A stretch of 10,752 bases of DNA from Candidatus Glassbacteria bacterium RIFCSPLOWO2_12_FULL_58_11. Lineage in GTDB: Bacteria > Gemmatimonadota > Glassbacteria > GWA2-58-10. Below the pieces are notes generated by a model. It was not told where the DNA came from, made no database searches, and saw nothing but the letters and a program-made list of their open reading frames with translations. Position numbers and translations under genes: made by a program. This document shows, piece by piece, positions 1 through 6,160 of this stretch. The DNA lies in assembly GCA_001780825.1 (NCBI GenBank), contig MFIX01000254.1:1-10752 (forward strand), given 5' to 3'. Every line of letters begins with the position of its first letter. Within the stretch, counting starts at the first letter, position 1.

Positions 1-831
1 CTTTATGAACACTTCCGAAATTTCTAGCGCCTCCGCAAGGGTTTCCGCGGTCAGCATATTCGGGTGGTAGCGCGCATTGACCAGCAGGGCGGTCTGTTCC
101 AGAGTAAATTCCAGTCCGGCCATTCCTTTCAGGTTCCTCCAGGTCAGCTCGTTCTGTTCCTTCTCTCTTCGGGCCAGGCCAGTGGACCTGGAATAGGATT
201 CCGGGTAATTCCGGTACACCATCAGCGGGACTTTCATATTGTAAATCTTCAAACCGGCGATAATCATTCTGGAGTACAGGTCCCAGTCCTCCAGTCCGCT
301 TAAGATTTCAGGGTCATAGGCGCCGATTTTCCTGAATACCCCGGCCGAGAGCATCACTGAGCTGTTGGCCATCGAATTTTCGATGATTGTCCGGATAGCG
401 ATTGCCTCCGGCTCCGAGGGTGTTTTTACCAGCCTGAGAAAATTCCCCGCGGCATCGATCTCTTTATACCAGGACCCGACTCCGGACAGACCGGGGTTCC
501 GCTCGAGAAAAGCGTACTCTTTTTCGAGGCGGTTCTGGTGGAAAATATCATCGTGGTTCGCCAGAGCGATATATTTGCCGCGTGCCAGCTCGAGGCCGTG
601 GTTGATTGTCGCCGAAATCTTGAGGTTGCGCTCGTTGTGCACCAGCCGGATCCGCGGGTCGCTGAAAGACTCGACCACTTTCACGGTATCGTCCGTGCTG
701 GCATCATTGACAATGATCAGCTCGAAATCGGGGAATGACTGCCCGAGCAGGCTCCCGATGCATTGCCCGATATACTGCGCGCCGTTGTAAACCGGCATAA
801 CTACCGAAATAGGAGGGGGCTGGCTGGTCAA
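1..831 (-). CDS. Family 2 glycosyltransferase (GT-A fold), C-terminus cut by window edge
   Basis: My reading of the minus strand gives 277 codons open to the left edge, so the C-terminus is missing. The N-terminus has the GT2 nucleotide-sugar core: ISVVMPVYNG (residues 8-17), LIIVNDASTDD (38-48, with D43 and D47/D48), then KYIALANHDDIF (86-97) at the metal-binding DxD position, and an acceptor-side ED at 181-182 in GLEDWDLYSRM. GT2 enzymes of this type transfer a sugar from a nucleotide donor at the inner face of the membrane during O-antigen, capsule or exopolysaccharide assembly; donor and acceptor cannot be read here. The start is TTG at 831-829. It is chosen because AAGGAG lies 6 bases upstream and the first conserved strand follows 7 residues later, whereas the first in-frame ATG would fall inside that strand. 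No transmembrane segment is visible in the part present. It is divergent from the WlbA-like gene, which fits a shared surface-glycan role. Confidence 0.9.
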   Translation of the reverse strand, partial: MTSQPPPISVVMPVYNGAQYIGQCIGSLLGQSFPDFELIIVNDASTDDTVKVVESFSDPRIRLVHNERNLKISATINHGLELARGKYIALANHDDIFHQNRLEKEYAFLERNPGLSGVGSWYKEIDAAGNFLRLVKTPSEPEAIAIRTIIENSMANSSVMLSAGVFRKIGAYDPEILSGLEDWDLYSRMIIAGLKIYNMKVPLMVYRNYPESYSRSTGLARREKEQNELTWRNLKGMAGLEFTLEQTALLVNARYHPNMLTAETLAEALEISEVFIK

Positions 832-913
832 GCGAAGCTCCTTAATGGCTGCAGGAAAATAGAATCGTAATCGAAATATTACGGCCAGGCTCAGCCACAA
901 ACATTCGGCACAT

Positions 914-928
914 ATCCGCCAGGCGGAT
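914..928. repeat. Palindrome ATCCGCC-A-GGCGGAT, operator-like
   Basis: The arms are perfect 7-base inverted repeats around a single central base. A one-base centre cannot form a good RNA hairpin loop, so a dimeric DNA-binding protein site is the more natural reading. It lies a few bases downstream of the candidate minus-strand -10 (935-940), across the predicted start of GT2 transcription, where a repressor would be expected to bind. The regulator is unknown and no DNA-binding protein is encoded in this window. Confidence 0.45.
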
Positions 929-934
929 GTTGAT

Positions 935-965
935 AATATACAAACAGCTATAAATATGTCAGCAA
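935..965 (-). promoter_or_regulatory. Candidate sigma70-type promoter for the GT2 gene
   Basis: On the minus strand a -35-like TTGCTG (965-960) is followed by a -10-like TATATT (940-935) with a long 19-base spacer; a 17-base spacer would give the poorer TGTATA. The elements are AT-rich and correctly oriented, about 100 bases before the TTG start. The spacing is not ideal, so this is only a candidate. Confidence 0.25.
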
Positions 966-971
966 AAAAAG

Positions 972-1000
972 TTGACCCGCGGAAGAGCTGGCCGTATTTC
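972..1000 (+). promoter_or_regulatory. Weak candidate promoter for the WlbA-like gene
   Basis: TTGACC (972-977) matches five of six -35 consensus bases. At a 17-base spacing it is followed by TATTTC (995-1000), a poor -10. TATGCT at 1010-1015 is another possible -10 but has no good -35. Offered only because the orientation and position upstream of the rightward gene make sense. Confidence 0.2.
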
Positions 1001-1036
1001 GGCACAAAGTATGCTAAGCTATAAATAAGCGCCTGA

Positions 1037-1062
1037 CTGTCCGCCGGAATTCGGTGCGACAG
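1037..1062 (+). other. Imperfect hairpin in the WlbA leader
   Basis: CTGTC (1037-1041) can pair with GACAG (1058-1062), and inside it CCG can pair with CGG around GAATT. It would lie in the 5' untranslated leader of the WlbA-like gene. There is no T-run after it, so it does not look like an intrinsic terminator or attenuator, and I recognise no riboswitch class. It could be chance in a GC-rich stretch. Confidence 0.15.
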
Positions 1063-1191
1063 CCGGTGACGGGAACCAGACTGTCTTTGCGCCCGGCGAA
1101 TTTCTTTCGGATTCTATCGGCAGGCATTATTTTGAACGTCATGTGGCGCCTGGCGCGTGCTTATCCAGGATAACTTTTACCGGATTTCCGC

Positions 1192-2154
1192 ATGGCTGGA
1201 AAAAATTTTGCATTTATCGGCGTAGCCGGCTTTATCGCCCCGCGCCACCTGACCGCTATCAAGCAGACCGGCAACCGCTTGGTAGCCGCTGTCGATCCGC
1301 ACGATTCGGTGGGGATTCTGGATAGCTATTTTTCCGAAGTCAGCTTTTTCACCGAGTTCGAGCGATTCGACCGTCATATCGAGAAACTGCGCCGCCAAAG
1401 CGAGCCGGAACGGGTCCACTACGTGAGCATCTGCTCGCCCAATTACCTGCATGATGCCCACATCCGGTTCGCCCTGCGGGTCGGCGCTGAGGCGATCTGC
1501 GAAAAGCCGCTGGTGCTAAACCCCTGGAACTGCGATGTCCTTCAGGAACTGGAACGTGAATTCAGCACGCGGATTCACACCATCTTGCAGTTACGGCTGC
1601 ACCCGCTGCTCCGCGATCTGAAAGAGTCTCTCGGAAGCGAGCCGGGGGGAAAGAAACATGAGGTAAGCCTGACATACATCTCGGCGCGGGGCAAGTGGTA
1701 CCAGTATTCCTGGAAGGGCAGCCGGGAGCGCTCCGGCGGGCTGGCGACCAATATCGGGATTCATTTTTTCGACCTGTTGCTCTGGCTGTTCGGACCGGTC
1801 GAACACAGCGAGGTGCACTACGAGGACCCGCTGAAAACCTCCGGCTACCTGGAGCTGGAGCGGGCGAAAATCCGCTGGTACCTCTCGATTGACCGCAACG
1901 ACCTGCCGCTTGAGAATGCCGGTGAACAGAGCGGCACATTTCGCTCGATCCGGATCGATGACCGGGAAATCGAATTTTCCGAGGGCTTCCGGGACCTTCA
2001 CACCCTCTCTTACGAAAACATCCTCTCCGGCCACGGTTTCGGAATCGAGGATGCCCGGCCCTCGATCCAGCTCACGCACAACATCCGCAATTCCACGCCT
2101 ACCGGGATCACCCCGGACTCCCATCCTCTGCTCGAAAATGCGCTGAGAAAATAA
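1192..2154 (+). CDS. wlbA: UDP-N-acetylglucosaminuronate 3-dehydrogenase (WlbA/WbpB type, Gfo/Idh/MocA family)
   Basis: The 320-residue protein matches WlbA/WbpB closely from memory and is about the same length (around 316). It has an N-terminal Rossmann NAD site, FIGVAGFIAPRH (8-19, the family's characteristic GxxGxIAPRH), then VSICSPNYLH (78-87), the Gfo/Idh catalytic motif EKP (104-106, K105), RGKWY (167-171) and ATNIGIHFFD (185-194), where H191 is the family's conserved active-site histidine. In known systems the cytoplasmic enzyme oxidises C3 of UDP-GlcNAcA with NAD. The aminotransferase WbpE, acetyltransferase WbpD and epimerase WbpI then complete UDP-diacetamido-mannuronic acid for O-antigen or other surface glycans. 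None of those partners is in this window; the divergent neighbour is a GT2 transferase. The ATG has only a weak upstream CGGA, but the Rossmann motif begins at once after it, so the start is secure. It converges with the DUF1858 gene, and the 111-base gap between their stops shows no clear terminator. Confidence 0.88.
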   Translation: MAGKNFAFIGVAGFIAPRHLTAIKQTGNRLVAAVDPHDSVGILDSYFSEVSFFTEFERFDRHIEKLRRQSEPERVHYVSICSPNYLHDAHIRFALRVGAEAICEKPLVLNPWNCDVLQELEREFSTRIHTILQLRLHPLLRDLKESLGSEPGGKKHEVSLTYISARGKWYQYSWKGSRERSGGLATNIGIHFFDLLLWLFGPVEHSEVHYEDPLKTSGYLELERAKIRWYLSIDRNDLPLENAGEQSGTFRSIRIDDREIEFSEGFRDLHTLSYENILSGHGFGIEDARPSIQLTHNIRNSTPTGITPDSHPLLENALRK

Positions 2155-2265
2155 CTCCGCCGCTAAGGACTTTTCACTCACCCATCGGATAGCCTGGATG
2201 GCCTGGCCGGGTTGCCTGAGAAAGAGGTTTTGTCCGCCCGCTATGGACCGGAATTGAATGGCGGC

Positions 2266-2817
2266 TCAATCCTCCTTGCCGGAGATATAGGTTTCGTATT
2301 TTCCGCTGGCGGTGCTTAGAATTACAGTTTTGCAGCCCTGGCTTTTCAGGGTGTCGCTCAAGGGAATGGGCGGGAACGAGCTGATAATCTTGACCAGCTC
2401 GCCCGGCTTAATGCTGCGGGCCAGTCCGGTTACCTTGTTCAGCGGGTGCTCGCCCTTTTTCAGGTATTCATCCGCATCGATTGTCTCGATTACCTTGCTG
2501 GAATCGAGCCAGGCGGGCCGCTCGGTCCCGACAGCCGTGTCCGCTGAGGCTCCCGCGTTCAGCCCAGCGTCCTCGCCGGGGGTGAACTTCTGGCCTGCCG
2601 CCAGGCGCAGCGCTCCGACAAGGCCGGCCACCGGAATCCGGGCGATCGCCGCGGCCTTTTCCAATGTCGCTACCTTGGCGACAGTCCGGCGCAGAAGCGG
2701 GTTCTTCAGCTTGTCAAACATCGGCGCCTGGGCGATCAGCACCTCCTCCAGCTGCGGATAAGCCTCCAGCAGCTCGCCGATTCTGGTCTGCGGATTTATA
2801 ATTAACTGTTCCGCCAT
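2266..2817 (-). CDS. DUF1858-DUF2249 two-domain protein, second gene of redox-type operon
   Basis: The 183-residue cytoplasmic protein has no signal peptide. Residues about 5-65 resemble DUF1858, a small helical domain: a TRIGELLEAYPQLEEVL-like first half, then LLRRTVAKVATLEKAA. A low-complexity Ala/Gly linker (about 75-102) joins it to a DUF2249-like domain (about 109-178) with GEHPL, KPGELVKIISSFPPIPL and a terminal strand. DUF1858 relates to the N-terminal domain of the ScdA/RIC di-iron repair proteins and accompanies hybrid-cluster and DUF438 proteins; DUF2249 has a TusA/SirA-like look. The only cysteine is C162, so cysteine-based cluster binding within one chain is unlikely. The gene starts 18 bases after the DUF438 stop, with GGGAG 8 bases before its ATG, so the two are surely co-transcribed. 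The biochemical role is unknown; partnership with the hemerythrin-PAS protein is inferred from adjacency. Confidence 0.8.
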   Translation of the reverse strand: MAEQLIINPQTRIGELLEAYPQLEEVLIAQAPMFDKLKNPLLRRTVAKVATLEKAAAIARIPVAGLVGALRLAAGQKFTPGEDAGLNAGASADTAVGTERPAWLDSSKVIETIDADEYLKKGEHPLNKVTGLARSIKPGELVKIISSFPPIPLSDTLKSQGCKTVILSTASGKYETYISGKED

Positions 2818-2835
2818 TTGTGTATCTCCCTTCGA

Positions 2836-4071
2836 TTAATGTCCGGTATCCGGCAGGCGCTTTTCGCCTTCGAGCTTGCGCAGCGCAGTCAAATCCTGGG
2901 TGACCTCGAGAGTGCCCAGGTACTTGCCCTGCTCATCCCGAACCGCGAAATAGCGGATGTGGATAAACACGCCCTCTTTCTGGATCCAGAACTCGGCCAC
3001 GTCCTCTTTGCCGGAGCGGAAATCGCCGACAATTTTTTCCACGGTGTGCACGCTTTTCGGCGGGTGGCAATGCTGCACTTTCCGGCCGATAATAGTCTTG
3101 CTGCGCGAGAATATTCTTTTCGTGCCCTCGGAGAAAAAGGCCACCCGGTCCTGGTCATCCACGAAAGTGAGGTCCACTGGCAAGGCTTTCAACAGGCCGC
3201 GCAACTGCTCGAATTTCAGGCTGCCGGTCTCGAACATCAGCGCTTCTTCCTGACCCAGGGCCGCCGCTTTCAGCGGTTCGGAGGGTTTCGGGGGACGGTA
3301 CTCATCCGCGGGTTCGACCAGGCACCAGCCGTATTCCGGCGAGTGGGTCCAGATCTCGCCCCACTCGCCCTCGGTCAGGGTTTGAAGCGCCATGGGGAAC
3401 AGGATTTCCTTTTCCTTGAATGTCATCTCCTGCACCGCATCCAGGGCCGAGGCGGCGACAGTTTCGGCGACCAGCTTCCACTCTCCGGCGGAGGCTCCGC
3501 TCTCGCCGAGCGCCTCGCCCAGAGCCTTGAGCAGCTCGCGGACCTCATCATCTTTGCCCCACATTACCTTGGAGGGGCCGGTTACCCCGTGGCGCTCCAG
3601 GCAGGGGAAAAGCAGGTTCTCCTTGCGACGGTAATGCTTGTCCACGTCCATCAGGTTGTTGAAATGCCCGCGGAACTCCCCGAGCAGCCCGGCCGGGCTG
3701 TCCTCATCTTTCAAGCCGCCGATCCGGGCCAGGATTTCGAGCATCCGGCCGACATGCTCCAGCAAAGCCTCGTTTTCCTTGCGCAGGGTGTCCACCGGGT
3801 GGCCGGGCGGGACATCCATGGGCCGCGACTCGACGATCAGGTCGCGCAGCACCTTGGAGTGCAGGTCGCACATTGACTGAACCTCCTCCACCGGCATTCC
3901 GTCGGCCATCAGCTCCTGTTCCATGGCCGCGATTTCAGTCGAATCGGTCTGGCTGACCAGCTCCTTGAGCTCCTGGCGGACATTTTCCGCCGGCTCCCCG
4001 CTGTGCAGCTTCTTGATAATCGTTTTCAGCGTCCTGATCCGCTGGGCCTTATTGTCGATTATTTCGCTCAT
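2836..4071 (-). CDS. DUF438-hemerythrin-PAS sensor-like protein
   Basis: The 411-residue soluble protein has three modules. Residues about 11-78 are a DUF438 domain. Residues about 88-232 are a hemerythrin-like four-helix bundle, with H91, HYRRKENLLFP (146-156), VMWGKDDEVREL (169-180) and FKEKEILFPMAL (218-229). Residues about 285-400 are a PAS domain, with LTFVDDQDRVAFFSEG and the signature HCHPPKSV (334-341). Hemerythrin domains bind di-iron and can react with oxygen or nitric oxide; PAS domains sense ligands or redox state. At 174, where classical HHE domains often have a metal-binding His, this protein has Asp; I cannot tell whether that is normal for the DUF438 group. There is no kinase, cyclase or DNA-binding domain, so output probably goes through a partner, perhaps the DUF1858-DUF2249 protein encoded just after it. 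The ATG has GGAG 6 bases upstream. An alternative is an iron or redox repair or storage role rather than signalling. Confidence 0.88.
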   Translation of the reverse strand: MSEIIDNKAQRIRTLKTIIKKLHSGEPAENVRQELKELVSQTDSTEIAAMEQELMADGMPVEEVQSMCDLHSKVLRDLIVESRPMDVPPGHPVDTLRKENEALLEHVGRMLEILARIGGLKDEDSPAGLLGEFRGHFNNLMDVDKHYRRKENLLFPCLERHGVTGPSKVMWGKDDEVRELLKALGEALGESGASAGEWKLVAETVAASALDAVQEMTFKEKEILFPMALQTLTEGEWGEIWTHSPEYGWCLVEPADEYRPPKPSEPLKAAALGQEEALMFETGSLKFEQLRGLLKALPVDLTFVDDQDRVAFFSEGTKRIFSRSKTIIGRKVQHCHPPKSVHTVEKIVGDFRSGKEDVAEFWIQKEGVFIHIRYFAVRDEQGKYLGTLEVTQDLTALRKLEGEKRLPDTGH

Positions 4072-4125
4072 TCCCCTCTCCGCGAACGAATGTTGGTTTT
4101 GTCAGAAAAAATTCTCGTGTTAAGG

Positions 4126-4153
4126 AATATACATAAATAACGCAGGAATTCAA
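4126..4153 (-). promoter_or_regulatory. Candidate sigma70-type promoter for the DUF438-DUF1858 operon
   Basis: On the minus strand TTGAAT (4153-4148) and TATATT (4131-4126) are separated by 16 bases. They match four and five of six consensus positions and lie in an AT-rich stretch. The predicted start would leave a leader of about 48 bases before the DUF438 ATG. This is the best promoter candidate in the window, but sigma preferences of the host are unknown. Confidence 0.4.
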
Positions 4154-4193
4154 AAAAGTAACACATTCTCAAGCCGGACAAGGGAGACTTGAA

Positions 4194-4259
4194 TATAATG
4201 CCCATCAGGTGGAAAAGATGCACACACTGGCCGGCCTGTAGTACATTATAGACTTGACA
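4194..4259 (+). promoter_or_regulatory. Possible promoter elements for the lipoprotein gene
   Basis: A perfect -10 hexamer TATAAT sits at 4194-4199 but has no recognisable -35 at 16-18 bases. A perfect -35 hexamer TTGACA sits at 4254-4259 but has no good -10 at normal spacing. Either could be real in a host with relaxed promoter rules; neither is convincing alone. Confidence 0.2.
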
Positions 4260-4426
4260 GTGGATTGTTCCGCGAGAAGATTACATTTGACGCTTTCGAT
4301 GGTATTTTGCCGCGGGCGCGCTTACCCGTTGGGCGGAATCCCGGCCTCGACAGCGTTCTTCAGAGAAGACTCCAGCCTCGTTTAGCGATCCATGTCATTG
4401 AAAATCTTTTTCGCCAGGAGCTAGTC

Positions 4427-6079
4427 ATGCGCCGTCAATTTATCTGCCTCGGTTTATCGATTATCCTTCTGGCCGGCTGCTCCGGCCGGAACAGCCGCGG
4501 GGTCTCGCTCAAGTTTGTGGATGCGCTCGACCTTCCCTGCGCGGTGGATTCGCTGGATGAGCTTGTCGCACCACAGACCGCGCTCGCTGTCGGCGAATAC
4601 GAGTCCGCGGCTTTCCTGCTCGAGACGGGTGAACCGCTGAACCAGGAGCCGATCAGTTTGAAAGGCCTGCCCGCGGACATGAGCGTGGAAATTCACCGAG
4701 TCGCGCCCTACCGCCGGAAGCTGCGCGGCGAGCGGGAAATCACCAGTCCCTACCTGCTCGAAAGAAGCTACACGGTATCCGCCGCGGCCGGAGATAAGGC
4801 GGTCTATTACCTGACATTCAAGACCGGAGCGCAGACCCCGCCCGGAGACTATCCGCTCGAGCTGAGCCTGGCCGGGGCCTCGGCCGCCCTGACTTTGAAA
4901 GTCCGGCCATTCAAGCTGTACGAAGACCCCGATATATTCTACGGAGCCTTCTGTGGGGCGCGGGATGTCGATATCACGCCGGCGCAGCTTGCCGACCTGG
5001 CCCAACGAGGGTTCGATGCGCTCCAGTTCTTCTGGGGCAGTGTCTCGGTGGGCCTGGCCAATGTGGATGACAGCCTGGCGATCGATTTTACCACAGTCGA
5101 CCGCTGGATGGAGGATTTCCGCAAGGCCGGGATGGCCGGCCCTGTCGTCTGGTCCATGGGCAATGACCATCGCAGCCACCTGGAAAACCGTCTGGCCGGC
5201 CTGTTCAACCTCTCCCGGAAAAAGCCTGAAACAATCGACGGCAAGACCCTGGATTTCGCCGATATCCACAACCCCAGGCTGAACAGCCTGCTGAAACAGG
5301 TGTTCCTGGCGATCCGTGACCATGCGAAGGAGAAAGGCTGGCCCGAGATCGTTTTCATTATCTACGATGAGCCGACCGAGCGCCTGATGGCCGAGCATGA
5401 GGACCGCTACCGTCTGTTGAAATCTTTCTGGCCCGAGCTGCGGATCTACGGAGTAACCATGGACCGTATCGAGTGGGCCGCGGCGATAAGCCACATGGTG
5501 GATATCTTTGTCGCCAATGGGGATTTCGATAAGATCAGCGCCCTGGCGGACAGCACCGGCAAGCCTTTCTGGCTCTATGGCTCGGGCTCCAGCCGCAATG
5601 CCGCCGCCCTGCGCCACAGCTACGCCTGGACTCCCTGGGCGCACCGGGCGAAAGGGGTCTGGTTCTGGGCCTACAATTACGGCAATGGTGACCCGTACGA
5701 TGATTTTGACGGCTCCCTGGCGGAGAGCTCGGCCAGCATGGTCTGGCCCCCCCGCACTCCCGGCGATCCGCCGGTCTACTCGGTCTCCTGGGAGGGGATG
5801 CGCGAGGCCGCGGATGACATGCGCTATATCACCACCCTGGAGTATCTGCTCAAAAACAGCCAATCGTCACGCGCCGGGGAAATCCGGGCCGAGCTGGAAA
5901 AAATCCGTGCCTCGGTGCCCCAGGGCAGAATGGAGCAGGTGCTGGGCGGCGAGGCGCAGGACCGGGTGCAAGTGCTCGAGGGCCGCAAATATGTAGTGGG
6001 CCTGCGCGAGAAAGTGGCCGGCTGGATCGAGGAGCTGCTGAAAGAAGAAAAAGAGCCTTTCGGGCCGGTGCGGCTCTGA
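4427..6079 (+). CDS. Secreted lipoprotein with DUF4091/GH123-like catalytic domain
   Basis: From ATG 4427 the product has 550 residues. It opens with a classic lipoprotein signal: MRRQ, a hydrophobic stretch, and lipobox LAGC with C18 as the lipidated cysteine. It is therefore probably anchored in the outer membrane or facing the periplasm. This start is preferred over the in-frame TTG at 4265, which would bury the signal behind 54 residues; CAGGAG lies 6 bases before 4427. After an N-terminal beta-sandwich-like region (about 30-165) comes a TIM-barrel-like domain with FIIYDEPTE, whose D314-E315 matches the paired acidic residues of GH123 catalytic domains. Further on are an IYGVTMD strand, FWLYGSG, GVWFWAYNYG, and a terminal WEGMREAADDMRYITTLEYLL segment typical of DUF4091. 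GH123 enzymes release beta-linked GalNAc by substrate-assisted catalysis; a similar hexosaminidase role here is inferred. It stands alone upstream of the methyltransferase gene but shares strand and theme with the sulfatase and CBM9-like genes. Confidence 0.83.
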   Translation: MRRQFICLGLSIILLAGCSGRNSRGVSLKFVDALDLPCAVDSLDELVAPQTALAVGEYESAAFLLETGEPLNQEPISLKGLPADMSVEIHRVAPYRRKLRGEREITSPYLLERSYTVSAAAGDKAVYYLTFKTGAQTPPGDYPLELSLAGASAALTLKVRPFKLYEDPDIFYGAFCGARDVDITPAQLADLAQRGFDALQFFWGSVSVGLANVDDSLAIDFTTVDRWMEDFRKAGMAGPVVWSMGNDHRSHLENRLAGLFNLSRKKPETIDGKTLDFADIHNPRLNSLLKQVFLAIRDHAKEKGWPEIVFIIYDEPTERLMAEHEDRYRLLKSFWPELRIYGVTMDRIEWAAAISHMVDIFVANGDFDKISALADSTGKPFWLYGSGSSRNAAALRHSYAWTPWAHRAKGVWFWAYNYGNGDPYDDFDGSLAESSASMVWPPRTPGDPPVYSVSWEGMREAADDMRYITTLEYLLKNSQSSRAGEIRAELEKIRASVPQGRMEQVLGGEAQDRVQVLEGRKYVVGLREKVAGWIEELLKEEKEPFGPVRL

Positions 6080-6084
6080 ATTTT
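6062..6084 (+). terminator. Weak intrinsic terminator candidate overlapping the lipoprotein stop
   Basis: GGGCCG (6062-6067) can pair with CGGCTC (6071-6076) around a GTG loop, with one G-T wobble. This is followed by TGAATTTT. The stem is short but GC-rich and the T-run has only four bases, so termination would be partial at best. It would separate the lipoprotein from the methyltransferase gene. Confidence 0.3.
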
Positions 6085-6132
6085 CGAAGCAAAACAAACC
6101 TACTTTAGTTTCCGTGCGGGCTGAAATACTGT

Positions 6133-6152
6133 TATATTTAATTAACTCAGGA
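6133..6152 (+). promoter_or_regulatory. Promoter -10 and ribosome site of the methyltransferase gene
   Basis: TATATT (6133-6138) is a five-of-six -10 match in a locally AT-rich gap, but the -35 position (TTTCCG) is poor. AGGA at 6149-6152 sits 8 bases before the ATG at 6161 and is the likely ribosome site. An own promoter suggests the gene is independent of the lipoprotein gene. Confidence 0.25.
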
Positions 6153-6160
6153 CTCAGGGG

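Larger units (their letters stand above)
832..1191. other. Intergenic region between divergent genes
   Basis: This 360-base gap holds the upstream regions of the GT2 gene (leftward) and the WlbA-like gene (rightward). It is AT-rich around 930-1030 (runs such as ATAATATA and AAAAAAA), which suits promoters, and becomes GC-richer from about 1030 to the WlbA start. I see a palindrome at 914-928, weak divergent promoter candidates and an imperfect hairpin at 1037-1062. I see no supported gene: short ORFs here lack a ribosome site or recognisable protein sequence. The WlbA leader would be roughly 180 bases if the 972-1000 promoter is used. Confidence 0.6.
4072..4426. other. Divergent intergenic region and long leader of the lipoprotein gene
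   Basis: About 355 bases separate the DUF438 start from my chosen lipoprotein start. The left third is AT-rich and carries a fair minus-strand promoter. The right part contains TATAAT (4194-4199) and TTGACA (4254-4259) on the plus strand. From 4265 to 4426 the lipoprotein frame is open without a stop, but it opens only with TTG, lacks a ribosome site and reads as Arg/Pro-rich sequence with no homology I recognise, so I treat it as untranslated. I found no clear FNR/CRP-like or NO-regulator palindrome. Confidence 0.55.

Noticed and set aside
64..790. Plus-strand open frames at the left edge
   Set aside because: They are shadows of the minus-strand GT2 gene, which has a full set of family motifs across the same bases.
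2155..2265. Possible bidirectional terminator between the convergent wlbA and DUF1858 genes
   Set aside because: Only short pairings (for example GTCC/GGAC at 2232-2248) are present, without a T-run on either strand.
2818..3876. 352-codon plus-strand open frame opposite the DUF438 gene
   Set aside because: It mirrors the DUF438-hemerythrin-PAS gene, whose motifs and ribosome site are clear; the reverse reading has no recognisable motif.
4265..4426. 54-codon N-terminal extension of the lipoprotein from a TTG start
   Set aside because: It would place a complete lipobox signal peptide in the middle of the protein. It has no ribosome site, whereas the ATG at 4427 has one at good spacing.
5746..5756. 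Run of C residues (tggcccccccgc) as a possible frameshift site in the lipoprotein gene
   Set aside because: The frame is continuous on both sides with the expected DUF4091 motifs, so there is no sign of a frameshift or pseudogene.
4454..5863. 469-codon minus-strand open frame opposite the lipoprotein gene
   Set aside because: It lies entirely antisense to a clear lipoprotein gene. GC-rich coding DNA often leaves an open antisense frame, and its translation shows no domain or signal I recognise.
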